Of a stretch of DNA of 64,000 nucleotides, positions 22,593 to 41,761 are shown piece after piece. This DNA is from Rotaria sp. Silwood1 (Eukaryota; Rotifera; Eurotatoria; Philodinida; Philodinidae). A model generated the notes under the pieces. The model was not told the DNA's origin, made no database searches, and worked only from the letters and a program-made list of their open reading frames with translations. The position numbers and the translations under genes are program-made. Position 1 is the stretch's first letter. Every line of letters begins with the position of its first letter. The stretch spans positions 372,001 through 436,000 of the forward strand of contig CAJNOP010000027.1 in NCBI GenBank assembly GCA_905250075.1. The letters are read 5' to 3'.

Positions 22593-24238
22593 TTAATTTA
22601 AATAATATAATTGTTAATAATAATTGTATATTGGCTCAATAACTCTTCCATTCATAGAAATAAATAGAAAACAAAACAACAACAATTTTAGAACGGTATT
22701 ACTAACTTATGCAAACATTACAACTAATCAACTTTTTTGAAATGACCGAAAACTAATGTTTCTAATATCGAGTACTAGACAATATATATATATATATATA
22801 TTTACTAACATTTGTTTTATATAAATTTTCAAAATACGATTAACTTCGTTCAGAATTTTAAATCGATTGTTTATAGATATTAATATTGGTATAAGTATAT
22901 ATTAATATTCATAGACCTTCATATTATCAATTCAAAAAGACAATGATAACATATCGATAGAGTTAATCTTCATAATGATTCTGATTGATTTTTCATAGAT
23001 GATCATTCATCAAAGCTAAAATAAATTGAATGAATTCGAAATCGTTTTATAGTAATTTTATTTCAAGTATCTTTGCTGATAGAAGTTGTAATTTGTAATT
23101 AATTTATTTTTCTAACGAGACGACTACTCACATTGATACTCGCTATTTGAGATTATATTTGTTTCACAAAGAGAGAGTGTTGATAAGATTAGAAAAATCC
23201 TATAATAGTTCTTGTCCGTAAGTCCCTGTAGCAGAATTATTATTATTTTATTGAATTTTCGCCTAAAACAAAAATGGATCATTTACTACAGATATGCCAC
23301 ACAAATCGAGTTTACTTGAAAATTCAGTATATATATAAAAAAAAAGTAACATTTTTTTTTCTTCTAGCTGATACTTACAGGAGATTCTACTAGTCATTCA
23401 AACTGTTTATGAGCAAAATTTACGATTGATATGTCGTTATTTGATTTCTTGGTGAAAAACTTAAATATTGAGACCTCCTTGTAACTCCAATATGAGTTTT
23501 ATATATAGATGGGAAATAATGTAACAATGTGGAGATAAATCATTTTAAATTGAAATTTTCAGATTATTTTTGTGAAATAAAATTCATTTTTTTTTGCTGT
23601 TTTCTAACATATTTTCGAGATAACAATATACAAAAAGTTACTCGAATTGTGTATCAATCAGTGCATTTCTGTTTTTTTTTGTTATAGGCGTTAGTGAGTG
23701 CTGAAGATATGTTATCATTGTCTTCTACTTAATCATAAACATCTTTAAATGCTTTCCAATTACTTTCAGATGTTTATACTGAAAAAAAAATCTAATTCAC
23801 CAATAATAATTCTTTGTCAGAATAGACTTAGTACATCTTTCTAAACTCTGCTTAGTTATGTCACTAATTTATACAAGTGTTCATGTTCAAAGAATGCATT
23901 TGAAACACTTTGCTAAGTGAATGATTGTTTAATCGTTTTGAAAAATTGCCTGTTTGTGATATCAGCATGAATAATTAATAAATCAAATTGAATATTTTTC
24001 TTTTCTATTTTAAGTGCATGAAATATTCTGATAGAAAAATAGTAAGACTAAGATTGTCAGTCTGATCTTATAATTTTGAAAATGAATTAAATAAAGTTGC
24101 TGAAGATTTTAATCAAATGAATAATGTATTATATTGTTGTTGTTCTGTTTTTTTTTCCATAAATAAACACAAACAAACATACAGAATTTCGCATATACAA
24201 GACAAAAATGAAGAAAAACGAAAAAAATAAAATTTTGT
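22593..24238. other. Intergenic between convergent genes
   Basis: 1.65 kb between the 3' ends of the 212-aa gene (+) and DHX8 (-). It holds a (TA)n run near 22783-22801 and AT-rich sequence; no gene or element was identified. Confidence 0.5.
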
Positions 24239-29720
<5,482 letters not shown>

Positions 29721-29780
29721 CTCTGCTCTATTATGAAATAGTTACAAAACTAAAAGACAAATATATATATGTATATATAT

Positions 29781-29922
29781 GTTAACATCCAATGTCGGAT
29801 ACAGTTCAATCTCAGTTCCGCCTAGACCAATCTCGAATTCTCCTATTGGACGTCCAATAGGAGAATTTGAGATTGGCCTAGGCAAATCTGCGATTGGACC
29901 GAATCCGACATTGGACGCTAAC
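29781..29922. repeat. 142 bp CCAAT-rich palindrome (MITE-like) upstream of DHX8
   Basis: Two 71 bp arms meet at 29851/29852 with no spacer (centre CTATTGGAC|GTCCAATAG); about 60 of 71 positions pair. TA-rich tracts border both ends and extend the pairing. CCAAT occurs at 29789, 29827 and 29854, and ATTGG at 29845, 29872, 29893 and 29910. The palindrome ends 61 bp before the DHX8 start codon, where a promoter or 5'UTR is expected. Open frames across it on both strands merely reflect the symmetry. Confidence 0.9.
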
Positions 29923-32683
29923 ATATATATTGATGTTGTCGAAATTTCTTTTGGTTTATTTTACTTTGCACTTTCATAACACTTGGTCTAATAGGCTAAT
30001 CATTTATCCTATAGAAATTTATACCAATGAAGCATGCAAATAACTTGATGTATTAAGTAAAAGTATTTATTTTGCACTTGTCTACTTAATAAATAATTGC
30101 TAATATTTCTCGAAAGATATAGATGTCACTAGTGCATGAAAAAGTATAGAAATTCATTCTTATGGTCTATGACGAAATAAAGATAAACAAATTAGACATG
30201 TTTAGCTATGGTATGAAATGAGTCAATGTTGATGTCAGCCAAACTGAATTTTATTAGTTCATGTCATACTTTGTTTTTATATATATAGTTAATAATGAGT
30301 TATTTTTGAAGAAATTTTCAATGATTTGTTTCTTGCTCTGTTAGTACGAAACGGTGGCTTAACTAGAACAGGGTCCTACGACAAATTGCCCTTTGATCAA
30401 AAATTTATTATGCAAGAGTTACTGTCATGGTGTGACTATCACTTAATTGTTTAATAGTTATTGCTCATTACTTAGAAATTATTGCCTGTACCATTAGTAC
30501 AAAATGATTGAAGTTGAAATTCATAGAAAAAGAAAATAAAATTTATTATAAATGACACAATGATAAAATTGTTTTGACACTTCATATCAGTCTATTTCGA
30601 AAGAGATTACTATTAAATGTCAATTTTTAATATTTATTTTAATTTTTCTTAAAAGAAAATATAGAACTATTTCGTATAAACAATCTTAAAAATTCCTGTT
30701 CAAACATTGTTTGTCTTATTTTCATCTAAAAGTAGGATATTCTTTATAAAATGAGATAAAAAGTTGTTCCCTTGAGAAAAAAATAGAATTCAATTCGTTC
30801 AGTATGATTCTAACTTTTCTCTGATGTATAACTCAATCTGATTTTTATTAAAGTGTGATAACATTTTAATCACGTTGAGCTTTTTTTTTCTTGTATTATT
30901 GAATTTGACATTACATCATCATCCATTTGAGCAAACGTGCAATGAGCAGGAAAAAAAGGAAAGGGATGATGCTGACAAAGAGCAGTCATCAATTTTCACT
31001 GAAGGAGAAGGGCACATTATATACACATGAGGATGTGATTATCGTATCCAAAAATAGAAGAGAAGAGTGTGCCTAAGTGTATCTTGAAGGTGACGAGGAA
31101 AAAGAAATGATATGATCAAGAATATAAATTCGAGGATCTATGTTTTTTTACAATAAAAGATATCGGAGTATTTACTCTATAAGAAAAACTCAATTAAAAT
31201 TATTTTTTGAGAGATTGTTTCGTACACAATAATTTAAACTTAAACGGTTAAAGTAACACTGAAGCTGTGTGCAACTCCAATGATTTTTAAAGATTCTTTT
31301 AAAAATCCCTGAATATCTGACTTTAAAATTTTCTCTTAGAACATATGTCCTATTATTTTCAGTAAGTAAATATGTGAGCTTGATTAGTTATACTCTTGCC
31401 GAGAATCAAAGGTAGTTCGAAAGAGCGGGAGGGTTCCCTTCAGGACATATCAATATATCGGAAACAGATCATCGGTATATTTATTGATAGCATATTTAAC
31501 CTTTGCAAAGTACCTGTGAACTAAGTATACTCTCAATACAATACGTAATTTATACAGTTAGAAATATCATCTTTTCATGTTTGCTAAGGAAAATGTATTT
31601 CAGAAAAGAAATTTGTTAAATTTATGAAACAGGCCTTTATTGTAAATATATAGAATTTAGTTTTTTTTTAAATATTCTTTTTTTAGAAAAAGATGAATGT
31701 TCGGTTGAAATTTTACTTATGAAAGACTATTAATTTTTTTCAAAAATATTGATATAATTCTTATTATTGTAACATGTAAAGAGAATAACGTATTTTAAAA
31801 AGTTTCCAAAAAAAAAGATTCGTAACATTAGTATAATTGAGACCTATTTTTATTATGAGGATGTGCGTGAAGGTCAATAACGGTATACACATAACTCAGT
31901 GACTTTACCTTTCGATATCAATATAACCTAAGGATGTTTTTCAAAATAATATGTTTCCTTGCTTATAAAAATTGAGTAACATGTAGTGGCTTTGTTCCAA
32001 GAGTTAAACCGGACTTCACCAATATTCATATTGATGATTGCAACCTTCGTAAATCAACAGATTTCATTAGAGAGTTGATTGAAAATAGTATTCCATATTG
32101 GAACGTCTCTGAATTTTTCTTGTGATTTCTGGTTTTCTTTTCATAAAAAAGGACTAGAAATTGTCTAAAAACTACCCGAATATTTAGAAACTTTCTGATC
32201 TGGAATACTGTTTCCAAATGTCATTTATGTTAGTTACTTAAAAGTGTTCAGTCGAAGAAAATGTAAAAAAAATGGAAGAATATATTTAATTTTCATGATT
32301 TCAATATTGAACATCATTCAAAGATATTGTAATAATAATGAATAAAAGTTAAAATTTATTTAAAAGATTTAAGCAAACATATAACTAATTGAACGCTTTA
32401 CACACACACCCATGCATACTCTCGGTAGGGTTGTTCAAAAAAAATAGGATAGAGAGAAAAAAAAAGGCATATGTGCTGATGCATAACATCATTGAGCTAG
32501 GAAAAAAGAAGAAACTTACATAAACAAATATTTTGTCATTCTTTTTTTTTTCTTTTATTAGTAGTAATATATGTGTTAGTATTCAATTTCTATTAAATAT
32601 TAGGGTGAATAAAAGAAATTAAGAGAGAAGAGAATAAATATTTTTGTCATATTAATATAGCAACAAATTGAAAATTAATTTGA
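29923..32683. other. Intergenic, DHX8 to Q-rich gene
   Basis: 2.8 kb of AT-rich sequence without a supportable gene, RNA or mobile element. The minus-strand frame at 32026-32217 has no homology. The right end is the 3'UTR of the Q-rich gene. Confidence 0.5.
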
Positions 32684-35600
32684 TTAGTGTGCTGATGTAG
32701 TCATAGTTGTTGTTAAATTAGCATCATTTTCAAAAGGTGATGCACCTGATGATGAACCACCTTCAGCAACAGCACCTTCAGATGAAACACCTTGATCACT
32801 AATACTTTGACTTTGTAATTGTGGTTCATCTTGTTGAGAAACTTGTAATACACTTGATGTTTGTTTTTGATTTTGTGAAGATTGACCTGTCATAACAGTT
32901 GATCGAGATACAGTTTGAATTCTCTGTGAGAATGATTCTTCTTGAGTTTGTGCTGATTCTTTTGCTCGATTCATATATTGATCACGTAATGACAATAGAC
33001 TACTATTACCTGTATTTGATTGGTGTTGTTGACGTATGTCTTGTATTGGATTGATACTTTCAGAAACAGATCCACTTTTAAAACGATTACGTAATGCATC
33101 AAAACCAGGTGGAGGACCTTGAATATGTAGTGGAGCAGCCGAATGTTGAACATTTGATGATGTATTACTAAGATTTCCTTGTTGTAACATTTGATAATAT
33201 TCAGCACTATTTACAGGTGGTTCATTAGCTTTTGGTAATGCTGAATATGTCATTGAATGTGTTTTTGAAGAATGAGTCGTTGTTGTTGTTGTTTTTTGAC
33301 CTGGTCCACTTGATGATGTATAACTCGAAGTTGAATAATGTTGTGTTGTGCTACTTTTAGGCTTTGGTTCATATGTTGGAATTGTTGTTGGACCAGTAAA
33401 TTTACTCATAAGACCCTAAAGAAAAATAATTTTAATAATAAGAATAATTAAAAAAGAAAAAGAAACTACTAACTCGAATTCCAACTGGTTGTGCAGTTTG
33501 TTGACCTTGTATAATTTGTTGCTGATGTTGTTGTTGTTCTTGATATTGCTGTTGTTGAATTCTTGAAGTAGCTTGTTGACGTTGAGAAGCTTCAATTTGA
33601 GCAGCATATTCTCTTTCTTGTTGTTGAGCACGTTGAGCTGCTTCTAACTGAGCAACATGTTCACGTTCTTGTTGTTGTTGACGAGCCAATTGAGCTGCAT
33701 AATACTCTATTATAGACAAAGAAAGAGATATTTCAGACATACATGTTAGATGTATTATTATCATAAATATAATTTTCTTCATGATATCTCTCGAAGGAAA
33801 CATATTTTGTTATGTTAAGATTTCATTTGGGATTAATAAAATGTTAGAATACAAAAGAAAACTAGTACCTTGCTCGTCTTGACGTTGTCGTTCCGAATCT
33901 GTTCGAACATGTTGTTGTTGACTTGGAGATACTTGTTGATATTGTTGTTGTCCTCCACTAACACCAACTGTCGAACGATATTGTTCTTGTTGATAAGTAG
34001 ATGATGATGGTGATTGTTGAGCAGTAGCTCGACGTTGCTGCTCATAATAAGCATCTGATTGACCTTGTTGACCTGAATAACAAAAAATTTTGATGAATTA
34101 TTTATTGTATAAAAAAAAACATTTTTCTTCTATCAAACCATGATGTTGTTGTTGTTGTTGTTGCTGTTGTTGTCGATAAGATTCCTGACTGACATTAGAT
34201 GAAACAGTCGTTTGAACTTGTTGAGGTCGATAATGATATACATCATGTTGGTCTTGACCTGCAATTGATAATAAAAAAAAAATTAGAACATATAAGAAAT
34301 TTATATTTCATTTTTCGTGTGAGACCTTGTTGTCGATGTTGTTGTTCTTGATTTGAACGACTTGACTGATATTGTTGTTGTTGTTCAGTACGTTGTCGTT
34401 CTTGTTCTATATAATATTGTTGTTGAGCAAGTTGTTGCCGTTTTTGTTCTTCTTGTTGTTGTCTTTGAATTTGTTGTTGACGTAACAGTTGTTGATATTG
34501 TTCTAGAAATATTCGATATACAGATATATATATTAAGGTTGTATACTTGATATTATTTCTCATCAATTTTATCACACAGTGTGAGTCAAAGATAAGGTCA
34601 GTATGATAGATAGATAAATAAAGATATATATATATACCGGGAGTCAATTGACTATAATATTGTTGAAGTTGATCTTCTTGCTGTTGTTGTGATTGTTTCG
34701 AAGATTGAGAGGTTGAATGTTGTTGTGATTGTTGTGATTGTTGTGGATAACTAATACCATTCTCATATTGTTGATGTGGATTACTAGTTATTGTTCGAAC
34801 TGGTACTGGTTGAGCCTATTATAATATAAAATAAAGCGATGATTTCATATGATTTATTGGCAAATATGAATCTTATTAATGTCAAACTCATTTAGTGGCT
34901 TACTAATTGGACTTGATGAAGCAATGAGAATATCCAGCTTAGCGAACGAGATATACTGCCAAACTGGATAAAAAGAGCATTGATCTGTCATCGTTAACGT
35001 CTATCTCTAGTACATCAATGTACTTGATATTACACTTGCAATTTTTATAAGAATAAAAAAAAAGTGAAATGTACAAGTACCTGTGCATGTTGATCACGAC
35101 CTCGAGATGGACTTTCTGTTCGATGATCTACTTCTTGATGTGTATGTTGAGCAGAACTTGGTGCTTGATAATAACCTGAAACACTTGTTGGCTGTCCGAC
35201 TTGTTGACGCGATTCATATGGATATTGCTGATGTTGAGATGACACTTGTGATGATTGTGGCGAAGTTTGTTGTCCGTAATTTCCATAAGCCTGTTGTTGT
35301 TGTTGTTGATGTTGAACGGATGATCCATGATGTTGTTGTTCTTGAGTATTTACTGTTCGTACAGTAGCTTTGACTTGATGTGCAGATGGTGGAGCAGTTT
35401 GATATTGTTGTTGAGATACACTTTTATTAAAGCCGGCTACAGATTGATGTTGTTGTGGTAATTGATATGAATCGCCTTCAACATGTACATTATGGTCTGA
35501 ACGAATTTGTTGATGTTGTGAACGTAAGCCTGAAACACCGACAGGATGCGATATATTTTCATTTGAACCAACTGTTGTAGTAACTGCTACAGGTACAGCA

Positions 35601-35707
35601 TACGATGAATCTTGTGTTGATCTTTGTGCTTGTGAAGTAGCATTACTCTTACCATCAAAATAATATTGATTGCCACCTTGTTCAGTTTCAATATAGTGTG
35701 TAGCCAT
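32684..35707 (-). CDS. Glutamine-rich low-complexity protein, 756 aa, unknown
   Basis: Seven exons: 35081-35707, 34638-34815, 34326-34502, 34139-34258, 33869-34072, 33474-33706 and 32684-33415; all junctions are GT-AG and in phase. Residues 1-209 are Gln/Ser/His-rich. Residues 210-512 are dominated by Gln encoded mostly by CAA, with arginine- and glutamate-containing stretches (QLARQQQQEREH) that could form long charged helices or coiled coils. The C-terminal 243 residues are Ser/Thr-rich with two conserved-looking patches, PPPGFDALRNRFKSG and SLLSLRDQYMNRAKES. There is no signal peptide or membrane helix. The composition is prion-like. Function and family are not recognised; a cytoskeletal or RNP scaffold is possible but unproven. 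Confidence 0.85.
34141..34172 (-). repeat. CAA/CAG codon microsatellite
   Basis: On the coding (minus) strand this is a (CAA)n tract with one or two CAG interruptions inside exon 4 of the Q-rich gene, encoding about ten consecutive glutamines. Such a tract is prone to length variation. Confidence 0.8.
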
Positions 35708-38700
35708 TTTTCAAACAAAATATATAGTTAAATATTCTTAGACGATTGATTGTGAAGAAAAAAAAAAGACAAACCAAAGATCCGACCAACAAACAAAAGA
35801 AATAGATTTCCTACAAATAAACCAAATAGATGAGAGAAGAGAACGGTTGTTCGGTTTGTCTTATCAACACATGATTTTTTCTCGTTCTCGTTTATGCTAT
35901 TTCCTCTTTCTACTTTTGTCTGTCTATATGTATAGATAATGCATAAGGAAAGCAGTTCCAAAGAGTGTTGACTAAAAAGCAAATCTGTTATATATTTCTT
36001 TTTTTCTTAGGGTGGATATTTCTTCCACAATTGATGCAGAAAAGTATAGAGCGTACGGATTCGTATACACACTAGAGAACTCATCGTCTACCAAGAAGGA
36101 AGAAAAAATATGCAACAACAACATTCTACCACAACACCTCCTTTATACTCGTCTTCATAGATATATTTTCCTCATATATTGTAAAGAGAAGCGACATATA
36201 TAGCAAAAAAATAGAAGAATATAAGCAAAAAGAAACGTACTGTGAATGATTAGCACTAGCATTTCCGAACAACGGGACATATGACCTCTACATGTGTCAT
36301 GTTATTTGTGCTTATGATTAAGACTTACAGATCTGCAATGTTCTTTTGATAATTAGACAAGAAATAGATGATCTATTTTATTAATATTTTTTTTTCGAAC
36401 AAAAAAAATAGAGATTAATAATATTATAATCCAATGGTATAACAATTTTATTTTTTATTAACCCTAACTATATGCTTAACTAGCATGGTCGACGGTAGAT
36501 ATGGAAGATAAAAATAATTCAAGTGAAATATTAGATGATATGAATCATGATCAATAAGATGTGTCTGTTTGCTTATGCAGCATAGACGTTAATTCTCGTA
36601 AGAATACAGAAAAATAAATATTGTCATTGAAAACTAATATTAAAAAAAAAAATCTATCTAAATAAGAAAATATTTTAGATTTAAAATTCGAATGACAATA
36701 AGAATATTTCCATGATGTTGTCCTTGATAGATAGCATCTATTATACATTGACATACATTTTTGTTTGTCCGATCAATAAACTTGAATTCGAAAATAAAGG
36801 AGAAAATATTCTTTGATTGATTGAAAATTTTAATGAAACATGAAGAATTTTTTCATAGTTTATGATGGATTTCATGTTTTCTGTTATTTAACTACGTAGA
36901 TCATATAGATATTACTATGTAAGAAAATTATTCAGATATTGTTTTTTTGTTTAGAATATGTTAATAGCAACAAACGATTCAAGATATTAGATAGAAGAGG
37001 TCATTACTCTTCTATTAACAATAACATTGTGTAAACTTTTTTCATATACAAATCACTTTTGTAATAATTAATCATTTCTACTGAAATGAATTGTATCTTT
37101 GTAAGGATGTTAATTCAATGCGAGTGCTTGTTAATATGGTATACAAGAGAAAAACATCGGGAAGAAAAACAAACTTTTCTATTTATGGAATATCTACATT
37201 GAATATTATTTTATCTGACGAAATAGATCAACAGAAACTGAAATACATACAACGCATTGTTTGTTAATCTTGACTTTGTTTGTTTCTTATTTTATTTTTC
37301 AGACTGATCGAGAATCAAAATAGATATATTTGTGTTAATTTTTGTAATTTTCAATAATGACTTAATAATTTCTATTTCTTTTCTCATTTGACATAAATTA
37401 ATAGATGTATCGCTATTATCATGTGTGTTATATTTGATTTCAGTAACTAAGTATTTTCTCCTTTATATTATTTAGTGTTTGTCCAAGAGTAATACTTATC
37501 TCTAGGCTATTTTGTCTAATAATTGTTTATTAATATTGTTGTTTATTTTTTCATACATGAGTGTTACTCTGGTCTATTTCTGATGACTTGAATAGGATTC
37601 TATCCGAAATATAATCAGCATTTGTTTTGGTAATTTCTATTATAATCTGAGTTTATCCGATTGTAAATCTGATCAGATTTTTTTTATCTTATAGGTAGAA
37701 ACATTGATGCGTAAGAATACGAATGTTACTATATTGATAAAAAAAAAGTCAGTGCATGAGAATATAATTCAATATTAAGTCATTGAATCTGTAATGAATT
37801 CTGTACGTTCTATCTGACAGGTATTATTATTGCATTCAATATGAAAATCTTTATCTTTATTGTCTATAGAAAACTATTCAATTTATGACATGCAGCTAAC
37901 CGACGATTATCTGATTGTTAACGAGAAAACGTCTTCAGATGTATCCTTGTGATGTCAATGATTTTTTTCCTATATATACTATATAGTGTTCTAATACAAA
38001 TTCGAAAGTGATTTCGATTTCTATTGAGATCAGACTAACCTATCGAGCTTTTTTTTAAATGCTCCAGGTTTTCGAAAAACTCACATTTTCGAATTTTGAT
38101 TTGAAACTTCATGCATACAAAGAATTCATTTAGATTAGCTCGGATAAAAAAATTCAGAAATTTTCAACACAGTCTCATCGAGATATGAATCTTTCCAAAA
38201 ATGCATGTTGGATGTACTATCTATGGAAATGGTTCTATATCTTGAAAGTCTCATAACTCGACGAGAAATATTTCAAAAGTTGTGAATTTTTTTTTCATGG
38301 AAGCTAATCTAGTTGATTTCCCATATGTACGGAAAGTTTCAGATCTAATTTCGAAAATACGATTTTTCCGAAAGCGTAAAACTTCAAGAAAGTAGATGTA
38401 TTGAAAATTTGATAGCTTAATTAAATTTCAATAGAAATCCTAATCGTTTAATGACTTCTGTTAGAATACCATATGATATCTATAGGTACAAAGCCGTTGG
38501 AATCGAAAAAGGACATTTGATGAGATTCCCGTCTAAGTTTTACGACCTAATCATATGATGTTCTAAATTTTTTTGACTATAATGTATACTTTTCTGAATT
38601 TGACATAGTGACAAATGAATAGTTTCTTGTTCGCTATTCTGAGTTATAAAAAGAGTAACCCATTCGATTTGAAGAGCATGGTAAATTCAAGTTCCCCGAA

Positions 38701-40438
38701 AAGTTCAATTTCTGGATATTCATTATCGAATGAATGAAACAAGCAAAACACACTACTGCAACAATTCAGACTAAAGTTCGATGATCCAGAGATGGAAGTC
38801 CTTTTTATACATTCTGTTGAAGGTATATAACTCCTAGTTTAGTGTTGGGTAGTGTTTAGGAATTTATTTTATCATGAAAAGTATATAGAATATGGTTTAA
38901 GGCATGAAATTGAGATGTATGTTGGCGAAGACAAGTGCTTTACTTACATCCACACCCTACAGTAATAAGCTGAGCTTTCTGACTCATCCTAATCCTAGAA
39001 ATATACACTTAATTTTTATATTCTTTGTATTCAAATTCATTTTTTGCGCTTGTTTCTCAAAACACCGATATAAATTTTTATGAAAGTTTCCTCCTGGTTA
39101 TTTCATTTGTTATTTCTGAATATCAGAACTCTTCATCTTATGTTAAGAACGGATAATACATCATAGATTTTTCGACATGGGACTCAAATAAAAACATGTT
39201 TAATAATCCTCTTTTCACACGTATTGATAGTACATACAAGCTGCACACACAAGTTCAACATTATAGACAAGAAATTTTCATCAATATCTTTTAAATCTTT
39301 TGAGAATATAAAATCTCAAATATTTGGAATAAATTGTATTTCTAAGGATCAATGACGGAATGATATTGTTTCGAAACTATGAAATGTTTTTATTTTATAT
39401 GAAATCGTACCGTGAGCAGCAAGTTTATATGATAACAATAGACAAAATTTCATGTACATGATTCACTAACAAATCATAAATTGTGTAAAAAAAATGTTCT
39501 ACAAAAAATAGAAATAAGGATTGCTTCATGAGATTCAAGATAATCAAAGGAAACTCACATCTACACCCTTCGTACTTTCAAGTGAATAAGAAATTGCATA
39601 GTTATAAAAAGAAACCGAAAGTTCAATGGTTTCTTAAGGAATGACGTCATCTATAAACAAGTGCAATGCAGCATACAGGAAATGAAATCAGTTACATAAT
39701 TGAAGAAGACAAACCCACATAATCTTGTTCGTTCTTTCATAAAAATCCGTTATTCAGAATTCTATCTGTTCCAAAAGTAAAATAAATGCATATATAAATA
39801 TATCTTTTTTTTTTTGTTTGAATATTATAAAATTTATGTTGTTCTATTTTTTTAATACAATTTGTTTTGAAGTTATTAACAGCATAGGCAAACACTAATC
39901 ATTTATAATGTAAATATCCATTAAAATGGCATTCTTGAGTCATTGAAAATCAAAGATGAATATAATTTTCTTAGGAAAAAGAACAACAGTTTTCGTTAAA
40001 AAAAAAGAGATAGATTTTAAGAGAAAAAAAAACTTTCGACATATGATTATAAATGTATATACATATGTTTGCTAGTCTCTAAAAGCAGAACGAAAGAATC
40101 AAGCCATAACAATTTCGTAAGCATGCATATTTTGTTCTTTTACCAAAGTAATGAATGAGTCAAAAAGAAAACATCAAAAATAGATATTAAATATTCGTTG
40201 TTCTATGATCATGAAATGATAATTCAAGGTACGAATTAAAAAACAAAAAAAAATTTAATTTAAATATACAGTAAATCAGATTAATTCGAGCTATTGAATG
40301 AAATAAAAATGAAAATAAGATAAGCAAAAATTTGAACAACTATGCCATGTGTCAAATCATTGCTTTCGTAAAGACACTCAAACAATCAAAGAAAAAAAAA
40401 ACTACCTACACAAAAATTTACTTTGTTTCTCTTTGCAG
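35708..40438. other. 4.7 kb intergenic between divergent genes
   Basis: Separates the Q-rich gene (-) and the glycosyltransferase gene (+). No exon series was found. It contains pyrimidine/purine tracts near 35750-36010, a repeat-like block at about 38040-38560 that recurs in part in the window, and TA-rich tracts. The short frames at 36012-36203 and 36551-36754 are unsupported. Confidence 0.5.
38349..38470 (+). repeat. Dispersed repeat, copy 1
   Basis: About 120 bp beginning TTTCGAAAATACGATTTTT and including GATAGCTTAATTAAAT and TTAGAATACC align along their whole length with 55362-55485 (roughly 70% identity by eye). The family is not recognised. Confidence 0.55.
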
Positions 40439-40508
40439 ATTCTACCTTCTATTTGCACATGCGTTTACGCTTCCAGTAATAACACACACACATACAATCA
40501 TTAAGATT

Positions 40509-41761
40509 ATGCCTATTCAGACAACTTTCTATCAACGAACCTTCTATCGTGATCTATTCTTATCACCAATAAGTCATCAACCAAGAAATGTTTTCATGCG
40601 ACGAAATTGTAGTGATCGTGTATGCCTTTTTTTGAGTTTTTTACTATTGTTCTATTGTGGATGGTATATTTTCACTTCATCCAATCGTATTTTTGGATAT
40701 CAACGTGATACAGCTGAAGAATTAGCTTATAAAAATGCTATTCTTACATCATCACCTATAATAGAAAATAAACAAATATGTTTATCAGATGAAGTAGATC
40801 TTGTATTTCTAGTTGTTTCTTCAAGGTCACGTTTTCTTGAACGACAATCAATACGTGAAACATGGGGATCAATGTCTGATATTTTCGGTGTACATTCACA
40901 ACGTCTTTTTGTTATCGGTTATCAATCTGGTGGTAAATTGTATAAAGATTTATCAAATGAAGCTGCACATGAACAAGATTTACTTTATTTAACTATTAAT
41001 GATTCTTCAGTTACACTTAAAGAATTACATGCTTATCGTTGGTTAGAACAACATTGTTCTAGTGTTAAATACATATTTAAAACAGAAGATGATCTTTTTG
41101 TAAATTCTCTTCTTATGCATGAACTTATACGAGAACTTAAAACTGATTCAAATAATGTTCAAAATCGATATTTATATAATATTTCATTGAATTCACTTTT
41201 TCTTGCTCAAACAGCTTCTGAAGCAAGTAAATTTCTATTTGGTTGGGCATATCAACCAGGTCGACCAGAACGAAATCTTAATATTTCACAATATTATGTT
41301 ACATATGAAGAATATCCAAGAGAATTATATCCACGTTATTGTTCTGGTTCGTTGTTGTTTCTTTATAATCATGCTTATATATATATATATAATGATTCTT
41401 GTTCTTGATTTAAGGTTTTGGTTATCTTATGAATTCTAAAACAAGAGATTTACTTACAACGGAAGGTTTTAAAATTGAACATCCATTTCGTTTTTCTGAT
41501 ATATTTATAACGGGCATTTTACCTGAAACTCTTAATTTTGTTTGTGAAACTCTTCCATTTACTTTCTATCAAGGTTCAACAGATGAATGTTTAAAATTAA
41601 TTCGAAAGAGTAATACAATAGATTCATTACCATCTAATCCACCAGTTATTATATGTTCAACTGGTCGTCATATAGGACAAAATTCATTTTCTGATTATCA
41701 TAGAATATGGACAACTCTTAAATATATCTATGCTGATAGATTACATACAGTAAATAATTAA
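40509..41761 (+). CDS. GT31 beta-1,3-glycosyltransferase (b3GalT-like)
   Basis: Exons 40509-41346 and 41415-41761 join in phase 1 across a 68 bp intron (donor GTTCGT); 394 residues. The product is a type II Golgi protein that transfers galactose or GlcNAc from a UDP-sugar in beta-1,3 linkage. It has a cytosolic N-terminus, one membrane anchor (about residues 38-56), and family motifs ERQSIRETWG, FKTEDDLFVN (the metal-binding DxD-type site) and YPRYCSG + FGYLM across the splice junction. The C-terminal EDVxxG-type motif appears as SDIFITG. I chose the ATG at 40509 because an acceptor (CTTTGCAG) ends at 40438; upstream frame lacks an ATG. Exact sugar specificity cannot be told. Confidence 0.92.

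Noticed and set aside
29742-29979. Two near-identical proteins read from opposite strands
   Set aside because: Both are the two readings of one palindrome, not genes.
34141-34172. Repeated GTTGTT units that could be mistaken for a repeat array
   Set aside because: These are CAA/CAG codons of a polyglutamine exon; there are no spacers and no CRISPR features.
35083-35367. Plus-strand frames opposite the Q-rich gene
   Set aside because: Val/Leu-rich antisense reading of CAA codons (TTG on the other strand), a shadow of the real exons.
40332-40508. Upstream extension of the GT31 frame
   Set aside because: It starts at TTG and is cut by a splice acceptor ending at 40438; the ATG at 40509 gives a normal type II anchor.
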